Shown: positions 5,669-13,223 of the stretch, piece by piece
How positions within the stretch are numbered: the stretch's first letter is position 1
How the letters are laid out: each line of letters opens with the position of its first letter
Origin: an uncultured Collinsella sp.
Lineage (GTDB): Bacteria > Actinomycetota > Coriobacteriia > Coriobacteriales > Coriobacteriaceae
Direction: 5' to 3'
Length of the DNA stretch: 18,728 bases
Assembly: GCA_902496115.1 (NCBI GenBank)
Contig: CABUZK010000036.1
Location: forward strand, 1-18,728
The notes under the pieces: model-generated
Databases searched by the model: none
Told to the model about the DNA's origin: nothing
Seen by the model: only the letters and a program-made list of their open reading frames with translations
Translations under genes and position numbers: made by a program

Positions 5669-8548
5669 TTACTGTGCGTCGAGCTGCGCCTGACGCTCAC
5701 GGTCACGCTTGAGCAACGGCGCCAAGAACTTGCCCGTGTAGCTCTGCGAACATGCCGCGACTTGCTCCGGCGTGCCTGAGACCACGACGGTTCCGCCGCC
5801 ATTGCCGCCCTCGGGGCCCATATCGATCAGGCGGTCGGCAACCTTGATGACATCAAGGTTGTGCTCGATCACCAGAACCGTGTTGCCCGCATCGACCAGG
5901 CGCTGCAACACGTCGAGCAGTTGACGAACATCCTCAAAATGGAGGCCGGTTGTGGGCTCGTCCAAAATGTAGAACGTCTTGCCTGTCTGGCGACGATGAA
6001 GCTCCTTGGCGAGCTTCACGCGCTGCGCCTCGCCGCCCGAAAGCGTCGTAGCGGGCTGGCCCAAGCTCACGTAGCCCAGACCCACGTCATATAGGGTCTG
6101 CAGTTTGCGCTTAATCTGCGGGATATTCCCAAAGAAAGCCAGTGCTTCGGTGACACTCATGTCGAGCACGTCCGAGATTGTCTTGCCGCGGTAGGTAACC
6201 TCGAGTGTCTCGCGGTTATAACGCTTGCCGCCACATACCTCACAGGGGACATAGATATCGGGAAGGAAGTGCATCTCGATCTTAATCTGGCCATCGCCCT
6301 TGCACGCCTCGCAGCGACCTCCGCTTACGTTAAAGGAGAAACGTCCCGGTGAGTAGCCGCGCGCCTTCGACTCCGGCGTGCTTGCAAATAGCGCACGCAG
6401 ATCATCCCAAAGGCCAATATAGGTCGCAGGGTTCGAACGCGGCGTGCGACCGATCGGTGACTGGTCGATATCGATTACCTTATCGATGCACTCAATGCCC
6501 TCAATCTTCTTGTACGGCCCCACGGGACGCGTCGAACGATGGATGGCATTCGTAAGCGCGGGCGCAATCGTATCGGTGACCAGGGAGCTCTTGCCCGATC
6601 CCGAAACACCGGTAACGACTGTGAGCGTACCGAACTCAATCTTGGCGGTAACGTTTTTGAGGTTATTAGCGCGGGCGCCCGTGATCTTAAGACAGCCGCG
6701 GCCGGGCTTGCGGCGCTCATCGGGCACGCGGATCATCCGCTTGCCGGTCAAATAAGCACCCGTCATGGAATCGGGGCATGCCATGATATCGGCAGGCGTT
6801 CCCGCGGCGACCACGTGTCCGCCGTTAACGCCCGCACCGGGACCCATATCGATCACGTAGTCTGCAGCGCGAATTGTATCTTCGTCGTGCTCGACGACGA
6901 TAACGGTATTGCCGATATCGCGCAAGCGCTCGAGCGTCTTGATCAGGCGTTCGTTATCGCGTTGGTGAAGGCCGATCGACGGCTCGTCCAGAATGTACAG
7001 AACGCCCATGAGGCCGGCGCCGATCTGCGTTGCCAGGCGAATGCGTTGGGCCTCACCGCCAGAAAGCGTCGCCGAGGCGCGATCGAGCGTCAGATAGTCG
7101 AGTCCGACATCGACCAGAAAACGCAGGCGCTCCAGGATTTCCTTGACGATGCGCCCGCCGATAAACTGCTGACGCTCGGTAAGCTCCAGGCCCTCAAAAA
7201 ACTCGAGCGACTCGCGACAGGACAGGCAGCAGACATCGTAAATGGACTTGCCGCCCACGGTGACGGCAAGCATCTCGGGACGCAGGCGAGCACCGTGACA
7301 GCTCGAGCATGGCTCTTCGCGAATGTATTTCTCCAAGCGAGCCCTGGTGTTCTCGTTCGTCGTCTCGTTGTAGCGCTCGTACAGGATATTGCGCACACCC
7401 GAGAACTTAGTGTCCCACTGGCTGCGACGCCCATCGAGCTTTTGATAGTCGACCGAAATCTTCGTGTCGCCCATGCCATCCAAAAACGCACGACGCACCC
7501 GCGGGGGCAGGTCCTCCCATGGCGTATCGGCACTCACCTTAAAGTGTTTGCAGACCGCAGCAAAAATCTGCGGATAATAGTTGGAATTGCCGAACAGGCT
7601 GCCAAATACTCCGTCGGCAATCGACTTTGAGGGGTCTTCAATCAGCGCCTCGGCATCGACTGTCTTTTTAAAGCCCAGACCATCGCACTCGGGACACGCA
7701 CCATAGGGCGCGTTGAACGAGAAATCGCGCGGCTGCAGGTCGTCGATGGAATGCCCGTGCTCCGGGCACGCCAGTGCCAGCGAATACTCCAGCAGCTCGC
7801 CCTCGGTTCCCTCGGGAGCGTCGCGGTCGGGCAGCATGTACACGTTCACGTTACCGTGCGCCAGTGCCGTCGCCTGCTCAACGGACTCGGCAATGCGACC
7901 CAGGGAGTTCTCTCGAATCACGATACGGTCGACCACGACCTCAATGTCGTGTTTGAACTTCTTGTCCAGGTCGATCGGGTCGTCAAGCGAGCGCACCTCG
8001 CCGTCGACGCGCACACGGCTAAAGCCCTCCGCACGCAGGTCCTCAAACAGCTTGGCATATTCGCCCTTGCGTCCACGAACCACCGGCGCCAACACAAACG
8101 CGCGACGGTCCTCCCCCGCCGCCAGCACCTTATCGGCGACCTGATCGGTCGTCTGACGCTCAATGACACGACCGCACTCAGGACAGTGTGGCGTTCCCAC
8201 GCGAGCAAACAGCAGACGCAGATAGTCGTAAATCTCGGTTACGGTGCCCACCGTCGAGCGTGGGTTTTTGGACGTCGTTTTCTGATCGATCGACACAGCC
8301 GGCGACAGGCCGTCAATCGAGTCCAGATCGGGCTTGTCCATCTGGCCCAAAAACTGACGCGCATAGCTCGAAAGGCTCTCGACGTAGCGGCGCTGGCCCT
8401 CGGCATAGATGGTATCGAACGCCAGTGAGCTCTTGCCCGATCCGGAAAGACCGGTTATGACCACGAGCTGGTCACGCGGAATGGAAACATCGATATCGCG
8501 CAGGTTATGCTCGCGCGCGCCGCGAATAACGATAGAAGAATCAGACAT
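5669..8548 (-). CDS. uvrA: Excinuclease ABC subunit A (UvrA)
   Basis: UvrA is the damage-sensing ATPase of nucleotide excision repair; its dimer scans DNA and loads UvrB. The 959-residue protein has two ABC ATPase units: Walker A GLSGSGKSSLAF (33-44) and GVSGSGKSSLVTDT, with signature motifs TLSGGEAQRIRLATQ and TLSGGEAQRVKLAKEL and Walker B regions ending in LDEPSIGL and LDEPTTGL. Zinc modules are visible: ACPEHGHS with ACPECDGLG in the first half, where the second ligand position is His rather than Cys, CSSCHG with a nearby CCLSC, and CEACKGDG with PCEVCGGKRYN in the second half. ATG 8548 follows AAGGAG by five bases. It is a single-gene unit, divergent from the LTA-synthase-like gene, with a LexA-box-like site upstream. 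Confidence 0.97.
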   Translation of the reverse strand: MSDSSIVIRGAREHNLRDIDVSIPRDQLVVITGLSGSGKSSLAFDTIYAEGQRRYVESLSSYARQFLGQMDKPDLDSIDGLSPAVSIDQKTTSKNPRSTVGTVTEIYDYLRLLFARVGTPHCPECGRVIERQTTDQVADKVLAAGEDRRAFVLAPVVRGRKGEYAKLFEDLRAEGFSRVRVDGEVRSLDDPIDLDKKFKHDIEVVVDRIVIRENSLGRIAESVEQATALAHGNVNVYMLPDRDAPEGTEGELLEYSLALACPEHGHSIDDLQPRDFSFNAPYGACPECDGLGFKKTVDAEALIEDPSKSIADGVFGSLFGNSNYYPQIFAAVCKHFKVSADTPWEDLPPRVRRAFLDGMGDTKISVDYQKLDGRRSQWDTKFSGVRNILYERYNETTNENTRARLEKYIREEPCSSCHGARLRPEMLAVTVGGKSIYDVCCLSCRESLEFFEGLELTERQQFIGGRIVKEILERLRFLVDVGLDYLTLDRASATLSGGEAQRIRLATQIGAGLMGVLYILDEPSIGLHQRDNERLIKTLERLRDIGNTVIVVEHDEDTIRAADYVIDMGPGAGVNGGHVVAAGTPADIMACPDSMTGAYLTGKRMIRVPDERRKPGRGCLKITGARANNLKNVTAKIEFGTLTVVTGVSGSGKSSLVTDTIAPALTNAIHRSTRPVGPYKKIEGIECIDKVIDIDQSPIGRTPRSNPATYIGLWDDLRALFASTPESKARGYSPGRFSFNVSGGRCEACKGDGQIKIEMHFLPDIYVPCEVCGGKRYNRETLEVTYRGKTISDVLDMSVTEALAFFGNIPQIKRKLQTLYDVGLGYVSLGQPATTLSGGEAQRVKLAKELHRRQTGKTFYILDEPTTGLHFEDVRQLLDVLQRLVDAGNTVLVIEHNLDVIKVADRLIDMGPEGGNGGGTVVVSGTPEQVAACSQSYTGKFLAPLLKRDRERQAQLDAQ

Positions 8549-8609
8549 GGAAGCTCCTTGCCTCCTACAACTTCAAATCACACTGACGATGAGTTTAGCG
8601 CACTCGACG

Positions 8610-8623
8610 CGCACAGATGTTCG
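8610..8623 (-). promoter_or_regulatory. LexA (SOS) box-like site upstream of uvrA
   Basis: On the minus strand the site reads CGAAC-ATCT-GTGCG, differing by one base in the right arm from the Gram-positive pattern CGAAC-N4-GTTCG. It lies about 62 bases before the uvrA ATG and just upstream of a possible -10 (TAAACT, 8597-8592). uvrA is a common SOS gene, so the position fits, but no lexA gene is visible here. Confidence 0.42.
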
Positions 8624-8692
8624 TAATTCAAGATTCGCAGACCTTTTGCTTTGCGTATCGGGTGCTTTGTTTCTCGAAATGCCGTGGAAAGG

Positions 8693-8706
8693 TTAGAGTA
8701 ATCTAA
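8693..8706. promoter_or_regulatory. Short palindrome in the promoter region of the LTA-synthase-like gene
   Basis: TTAGA-GTAA-TCTAA is a perfect 5-base-arm inverted repeat about 36 bases before the ATG at 8742. It overlaps TAGAGT, a weak -10 candidate. It may be an operator or simply an AT-rich promoter element. Confidence 0.25.
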
Positions 8707-8741
8707 AACTGAACTTAATTTGCTGTAACAGAGGAACGTCC

Positions 8742-10895
8742 ATGACCGAAGATATCCCCCTTGAAATCACTTCGAGTGACATGGCCAATCTGCCCATATT
8801 CATCGCCGTCCTTATCGTGGCCGCCGTCGTCGTGCGCGTGTATTTTTCAATCAAACACAACGAAAAGCCGCCCATTGCCCTCGTCTTTTGGTGCGCGATG
8901 CTCCTCATCCCGCTCGGCATGGTAGCTGCATGGATTACGAATCAATTGCTCGTAAATGAGGACTGCTCCCTATGGGTCCTTTCTTATTCGGCGCTCGGTG
9001 CTGCCGCTGTAATACTTCTTGTCGAGCCCTTGGTCTCGGGACTTATCGACCAAACCGATCTTGCGACGGGAACGGTTGCCTGTATTTGCCGCGACATCCT
9101 TGTCGTCGCCGCTGTTTCAGCGCTCTCGTTCGTTTCACTCGAAATTGCCTGCAACGAAACGTTCTATCGCATTCCCGCCAACTCATTCGGGTTTTCCGTC
9201 GGGCTGCTCGCGACGGTTCTGCTCTCCCTTTATTTGCTGGGACAGCGTCATGGAGGCGTCATGGCCCTCGTGCCCGTCGTCTGTTGCACCCTTGGCATTG
9301 CCGAGCACTTCGTCATAACGTTTAAAGGCGAGGCCATCCTGCCGAGCGACATTTTGGCATTGGGCACCGCAATGGAAGTAAGTGAGGGATATGAGTTCAC
9401 CTTCACTGCAGGAATCGTAACCTCACTCGCCCTGCTGGAGATTTCCCTGGGGCTTCTTTCGCTTATCCGACCGCGAAAGCTCCGTACGCCCGCCCATGTC
9501 TTCCCCGCAATCGCCGCTAACCTCTGCGCTTTTCTGCTAGTGACCGTTGTGGGGCTCTTGGGCTTTTCCAACATCGACTTGGAGCAGTCGCTGGATTTTG
9601 GATTTGACCGTTGGCAGCCCATCACCACGTATGCGTCTCAGGGTTTTATCACTTCGTTCACCGAAATGGTCAACGAGTTGCCCATTGAAAAGCCCGAAGA
9701 CTATACACCCGATGAGGCGCAGAGCATCGAGCAGGAGCTCGCCGCCGCCTACGACAGCACGTATGGCTCGAGCGAGCAGCGCGCGGCGGCCGTTGCCCAG
9801 TTCAATGAAATCAAGCCGACGATTGTTGCCGTCATGAACGAGAGCTTTAGTGACCTTTCGTGCTTTGAGCAGCTCCAGGCGGCCGGGTACACCGGTCCCG
9901 CATTCTACAACTCACTTCCCGACACACTTGTTCGCGGCACCATGCTCGCTTCGGTCACCGGTGGCGGAACGGCGAACTCCGAATTCGAATTTTTGACCGG
10001 AGCGACAACGGCCTTTGTCGGATTAGGCAAAATCCCCTATCAGCTGTATCAGATGAATGGCGTCAACAGCCTGGCAAAGGACCTTAAAGAGCTTGGGTAT
10101 ACCACTACCGCTATGCACCCGCAAAACCCCGTCAACTACCATCGAGATAAAATCTATCAGCAGCTGGGTTTTGGAGACTTTCTTTCAATCGGCGATTTCG
10201 AAGGTGCGCCCTATTACCATGCCGGCGTATGCGACTACGCCACCTACGACAAGATACTCGACCTGCTCAGAACCGACGAAGACCCGCAGTTCATCTTTGA
10301 CGTCACGATGCAAAATCACGGCGGCTACGACTATGGCACCGTTCCCGCCGAAGAGCTGACAAACTATTGGGTCGAGGGAGCCAGCGAGGGCGCAAATAGC
10401 GCGCTCAATACCTATCTCACCTGCATCAATGCATCCGACCGGGACCTCGAGTACTTTATCAACGAGCTCCGCAATATTGGCAGACCGGTTGTTCTTGTCT
10501 TTTTTGGCGACCATCAGCCGAGCGCCGCAACGACTCTCAACGACGAGCTGTACCCTCAGGAAGATACAGCAAGCCACGCTTTCCGCATCTATCAGTCGAC
10601 CTATTTCGTCTGGGCTAACTATGAAATCGCCGGCAATACCGAGCTCAACGTCTACGACACCGTCGGGGCAAACGAGATTGCAGCTATTACCCTTAATAAG
10701 ATCGGCGCCCCGCTCACCGACTATCAAAAGGCCCTGCTTGCAACAAGGTCAGATGTGCCCACCATCAATGTCGCCGGCTATCTTGGTGCCGACGGGCTGC
10801 GCTACGACTTGGAATCTGAAGACAGCCCGTACGCCTCGACGATCGACAAGCTGCAGCGCATGCAATACCTCGAGTTCGCCAGCAAAGTTCAGTAA
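8742..10895 (+). CDS. LTA synthase family membrane sulfatase (phosphoglycerol transferase-like)
   Basis: The 717-residue protein belongs to the alkaline-phosphatase-superfamily enzymes that transfer glycerol phosphate (LtaS, MdoB) or related groups to envelope polymers. The first 275 residues contain about eight hydrophobic segments; the remainder is a predicted extracellular catalytic domain. Metal and catalytic positions can be matched to LtaS: Glu367 in MNESFSD, the likely nucleophile Thr410 in GGGTANSEFEFLTG, and Asp590-His591 in FFGDHQPS, with His525 in TMQNHGG. LtaS-type enzymes are usually 600-650 residues with five membrane segments, so this is a variant with a larger membrane region. 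ATG 8742 follows GAGGA. It is transcribed alone, divergent from uvrA. The donor and acceptor, whether lipoteichoic acid or another glycopolymer, cannot be read from the sequence. Confidence 0.87.
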   Translation: MTEDIPLEITSSDMANLPIFIAVLIVAAVVVRVYFSIKHNEKPPIALVFWCAMLLIPLGMVAAWITNQLLVNEDCSLWVLSYSALGAAAVILLVEPLVSGLIDQTDLATGTVACICRDILVVAAVSALSFVSLEIACNETFYRIPANSFGFSVGLLATVLLSLYLLGQRHGGVMALVPVVCCTLGIAEHFVITFKGEAILPSDILALGTAMEVSEGYEFTFTAGIVTSLALLEISLGLLSLIRPRKLRTPAHVFPAIAANLCAFLLVTVVGLLGFSNIDLEQSLDFGFDRWQPITTYASQGFITSFTEMVNELPIEKPEDYTPDEAQSIEQELAAAYDSTYGSSEQRAAAVAQFNEIKPTIVAVMNESFSDLSCFEQLQAAGYTGPAFYNSLPDTLVRGTMLASVTGGGTANSEFEFLTGATTAFVGLGKIPYQLYQMNGVNSLAKDLKELGYTTTAMHPQNPVNYHRDKIYQQLGFGDFLSIGDFEGAPYYHAGVCDYATYDKILDLLRTDEDPQFIFDVTMQNHGGYDYGTVPAEELTNYWVEGASEGANSALNTYLTCINASDRDLEYFINELRNIGRPVVLVFFGDHQPSAATTLNDELYPQEDTASHAFRIYQSTYFVWANYEIAGNTELNVYDTVGANEIAAITLNKIGAPLTDYQKALLATRSDVPTINVAGYLGADGLRYDLESEDSPYASTIDKLQRMQYLEFASKVQ

Positions 10896-10955
10896 GCCCA
10901 CCCATTCGCTTGGACCCATCGTATTGCAAGCACGCTCGGCCCAAATGCATCGCAA

Positions 10956-10985
10956 ATGACTCCCGCTCGCAAACGAGGGTACAAT
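10956..10985 (+). promoter_or_regulatory. Candidate promoter of the mrp-baiN-like unit
   Basis: ATGACT (10956-10961) and TACAAT (10980-10985) are 18 bases apart and each matches consensus well (4/6 and 5/6). CTCG-CAAA-CGAG forms a small inverted repeat inside the spacer (10965-10976). The predicted leader before the ATG at 11041 is about 50 bases. Confidence 0.5.
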
Positions 10986-11004
10986 GACGCTCGTGTCACA
11001 TCGC

Positions 11005-11018
11005 GGGGCCCCGGCCCC
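11005..11018 (+). promoter_or_regulatory. GC hairpin in the mrp leader
   Basis: GGGGC-CCCG-GCCCC is a compact 5-bp stem with a four-base loop, about 12 bases before the AAAAAGGAG RBS of mrp. It might affect mRNA stability or translation; no U-run follows, so it is not a terminator. Confidence 0.3.
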
Positions 11019-11040
11019 AACATATAAAAAGGAGTCATAC

Positions 11041-11871
11041 ATGGGTTGCGAGCACGCACAAGCAGCCGGCGGACAATCAACGCCGTCGCAATTTGAGGAG
11101 AATACGCTGTCCGAGGTCAAGCGCGTTATCGCCGTGCTTTCCGGCAAGGGCGGCGTCGGCAAGTCGTTTGTGACGGGCGCCATCGCAACCGAACTTGCCC
11201 GCCGCGGCAACAAGGTTGGCATTCTCGACGCCGACATCACCGGCCCCTCTATCCCCAAAATGTTCGGCATGAGCGGACGCCATGTCCATGCCCTCGGCAA
11301 CCTCATGCTGCCCGAGATCTCCGAGCACGGCATCAAGGTCATGAGCTCCAACCTGCTGCTTCAAAACGAGACCGATCCCGTCCTCTGGCGTGGTCCGGTC
11401 ATCGCCGGCGCCATTAGGCAATTCTGGAGTGAAACCTCCTGGGGTCCCATCGACTACCTGCTGGTCGATATGCCTCCGGGAACGGGCGATGTCGCGCTCA
11501 CCGTCTTCCAGTCACTGCCCGTCGACGGCATCGTCATCGTCACGAGCCCGCAAGACTTAGTCTCGATGATCGTCGCCAAGGCGGTCAACATGGCCGAGAA
11601 GATGAACGTCCCCATTCTGGGAATCGTCGAAAACATGAGCTATATCGAGTGCCCCGATTGCGGCAAGAAGATCGAAGTCTTTGGCAAGAGCAAGCTCCCC
11701 GAGGTCGCCGAGCGTTACAACCTCGAGATCCTAGGGCAGCTTCCCATCAATCCGGCACTCGCCGAGGCTTGCGATAAGGGAGAGGTTGAGACCGCACTGC
11801 CCGACGGCATGCTGCCCCAGGCTGTCTCTGCCGTCGAGGCTGTCGCCCCGCACGAGACCGCCGAGGCCTAA
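11041..11871 (+). CDS. mrp: Mrp/NBP35-type P-loop iron-sulfur carrier ATPase
   Basis: Mrp (ApbC) family proteins bind and transfer iron-sulfur clusters to apo-enzymes in the cytosol. The 276-residue product has the deviant Walker A GKGGVGKS (35-42), the switch region ILDADITGPSIPKMFG (61-76), LLVDMPPGTGD (140-150) and the cluster-binding CPDC (C204, C207) in NMSYIECPDCGKKIEVFG. It lacks the N-terminal DUF59 domain found in some homologues and instead has a short tail with Cys3 and His5 (MGCEHAQ). ATG 11041 was chosen because AAAAAGGAG lies six bases upstream; an in-frame extension to 10984 begins inside the -10 region. It ends directly against the GTG of the following flavoprotein, so the two are cotranscribed. 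Confidence 0.94.
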   Translation: MGCEHAQAAGGQSTPSQFEENTLSEVKRVIAVLSGKGGVGKSFVTGAIATELARRGNKVGILDADITGPSIPKMFGMSGRHVHALGNLMLPEISEHGIKVMSSNLLLQNETDPVLWRGPVIAGAIRQFWSETSWGPIDYLLVDMPPGTGDVALTVFQSLPVDGIVIVTSPQDLVSMIVAKAVNMAEKMNVPILGIVENMSYIECPDCGKKIEVFGKSKLPEVAERYNLEILGQLPINPALAEACDKGEVETALPDGMLPQAVSAVEAVAPHETAEA

Positions 11872-13143
11872 GTGAAGACAAACGCCTTCTATGACGTCTT
11901 GGTGGTCGGCGGCGGGGCCTCGGGCCTCGCCGCCGCCATTACGGCGGCGCGTGTCGGCAAAAGCGTCTGCGTCGTCGAGCGCGACGTCGCCTGCGGCCTT
12001 AAGCTGCTCGCAACCGGAAACGGCCGCTGCAATCTCTCAAACGAATCCATCGACATTCGGCGATATAACCGCCCCGCCTTTGTCGAATCCATCATGGGCC
12101 CCCAACCCGAGCAAGATCTCGAGAGTTTTTTCTCCTCGCTGGGCATCATGACGATCCGTGAGGAAGGCCGGCTGTACCCGCGCTCCCTTCGCGCAGAATC
12201 GGTGCGCGACGCGCTTCTCAACGTTTGCGACCGCCTAGGTATCACCTTAATCTGCGGAGCCAACGTTGCCTCGGCGCACAAAGCTTCCGAAGGCTGGACA
12301 CTCCAAATAGACCGTCCAGCACGGGCACTCAAGGCAAAAAAGCACGACGACCGAAAATCGGAACTCCGCTCGCTTCGAAAGGCGCTAGCCGATACTCCTC
12401 GCACGAGCGATACCCTGCAGGCAAGGGCCGTGGTTATCGCTACGGGCGGCAACCCCACCGGCATCGCCGATGTGTTTAGCCTTCCCTTGACGCCCCTGCG
12501 CCCCGTCCTGTGCCCCGTATCGGCATCAGTCGTCGGCGACCGGACGGCACTCGAAACTCTGGATGGCCTGCGCGTCCGCGCCCATTTGGCGCTCACCCGC
12601 AATCACGAGGAGCTCTGGCGCGAAGACGGCGAAGTGCTCTTCCGAACCTTCGGTATCTCGGGCGTCGCTGTCTTCAACCTCTCCCGTCGTATCCAGCACG
12701 GCGATACGATCCTGCTCGACGTTTTCCCGGACCTCTCCAAAGACGAGCTGTTCGATATGCTCAACCGGCGCGTTGAGCTGCTCGGCGGCTTTTCGCCCCG
12801 CGATCCCCGTTGGCTCGACGGTATGCTCGCCCCGCAACTCTCCCGCGTCGTCTGCACGGCGTTCGAGCAGTGCCATCCAGGCTCCAACGATGTCATCCAC
12901 CTGGTCTCGATCCTCAAGCACTTTAAGTTGCTCGTCGAGGGAACAGCCGAGGAACGCTCGGCGCAGGTCACGCGTGGTGGCGTATCTGTCGAGAGCATCT
13001 CAACACCCAGTCTACGCGCGCGCAGCGCTGTCGACGCCCCGCTTTACGTCTGCGGCGAAGCGCTCGACATCGACGCCGATTGCGGAGGCTTTAACCTTGC
13101 GTGGGCCTGGCTCTCGGGCATTCGCGCTGCAAGCAGCCTGTAG
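11872..13143 (+). CDS. BaiN/HI0933-type NAD(P)/FAD-dependent oxidoreductase
   Basis: The 423-residue flavoprotein has the dinucleotide-binding GGGASG (13-18), the family hallmark KLLATGNGRCNLSN (44-57) for FAD contact, and the C-terminal ALDIDADCGGFNLAWAWLSG. These are diagnostic of the HI0933/YhiN/BaiN group, flavin reductases of largely unknown substrate; one member, BaiN, acts on bile-acid intermediates in a gut Clostridium. A basic segment around residues 154-172 looks like a family-variable insertion. GTG 11872 follows the mrp stop immediately and GAGG precedes it by several bases, giving translational coupling. No bile-acid genes are nearby, so a bile-acid role is not supported here; a redox role is the safe statement. 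Confidence 0.9.
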   Translation: MKTNAFYDVLVVGGGASGLAAAITAARVGKSVCVVERDVACGLKLLATGNGRCNLSNESIDIRRYNRPAFVESIMGPQPEQDLESFFSSLGIMTIREEGRLYPRSLRAESVRDALLNVCDRLGITLICGANVASAHKASEGWTLQIDRPARALKAKKHDDRKSELRSLRKALADTPRTSDTLQARAVVIATGGNPTGIADVFSLPLTPLRPVLCPVSASVVGDRTALETLDGLRVRAHLALTRNHEELWREDGEVLFRTFGISGVAVFNLSRRIQHGDTILLDVFPDLSKDELFDMLNRRVELLGGFSPRDPRWLDGMLAPQLSRVVCTAFEQCHPGSNDVIHLVSILKHFKLLVEGTAEERSAQVTRGGVSVESISTPSLRARSAVDAPLYVCGEALDIDADCGGFNLAWAWLSGIRAASSL

Positions 13144-13153
13144 CCGCGCAGTC

Positions 13154-13159
13154 TATAAT
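13154..13159 (+). promoter_or_regulatory. Perfect -10 hexamer (TATAAT) ahead of the COG2509 gene
   Basis: TATAAT occurs 11 bases after the stop of the BaiN-like gene. No good -35 is found 16-18 bases upstream. If active, its transcript would begin near 13166 and immediately contain the hairpin at 13174-13197. Confidence 0.35.
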
Positions 13160-13173
13160 CAAAAACGCATTCG

Positions 13174-13206
13174 GGCCGTCTGGGATACCGGACGGCCTCT
13201 TTCTTG
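13174..13206 (+). terminator. Strong intrinsic terminator between the two flavoprotein genes
   Basis: GGCCGTCTGG (13174-13183) and CCGGACGGCC (13188-13197) form a 10-bp stem with one G-U pair and a GATA tetraloop, followed by TCTTTCTT. It ends mrp-baiN-like transcription, yet sits only about six bases before the AAGGAG of the next gene. Confidence 0.8.
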
Positions 13207-13223
13207 CCTCTAAGGAGACCTCG

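Noticed and set aside
6539..7630. A 363-codon plus-strand frame opposite uvrA
   Set aside because: The opposite strand encodes conserved UvrA motifs throughout; the frame's protein is unlike any family and has no RBS.
7795..7830. UvrA first zinc module with CxxH instead of CxxC as evidence of a defective protein
   Set aside because: His is a good zinc ligand and I recall this variant in other actinobacterial UvrA proteins; all ATPase motifs are intact.
10185..10727. A 180-codon minus-strand frame inside the LTA-synthase-like gene
   Set aside because: It lies opposite the catalytic motifs of the plus-strand enzyme and has no independent support.
11005..11018. GC hairpin before mrp as a riboswitch or terminator
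   Set aside because: It is only 14 bases long with a 5-bp stem, no aptamer-like structure and no U-run.
11872..13143. Assignment of the HI0933-type gene as a bile-acid 7-dehydroxylation gene (baiN)
   Set aside because: The family is broad and no other bai gene is in the window; only the family name is supported.
13101..13223. An N-terminal extension of the COG2509 protein to 13101
   Set aside because: It would overlap the upstream gene and run through a strong terminator; ATG 13224 has an ideal RBS.
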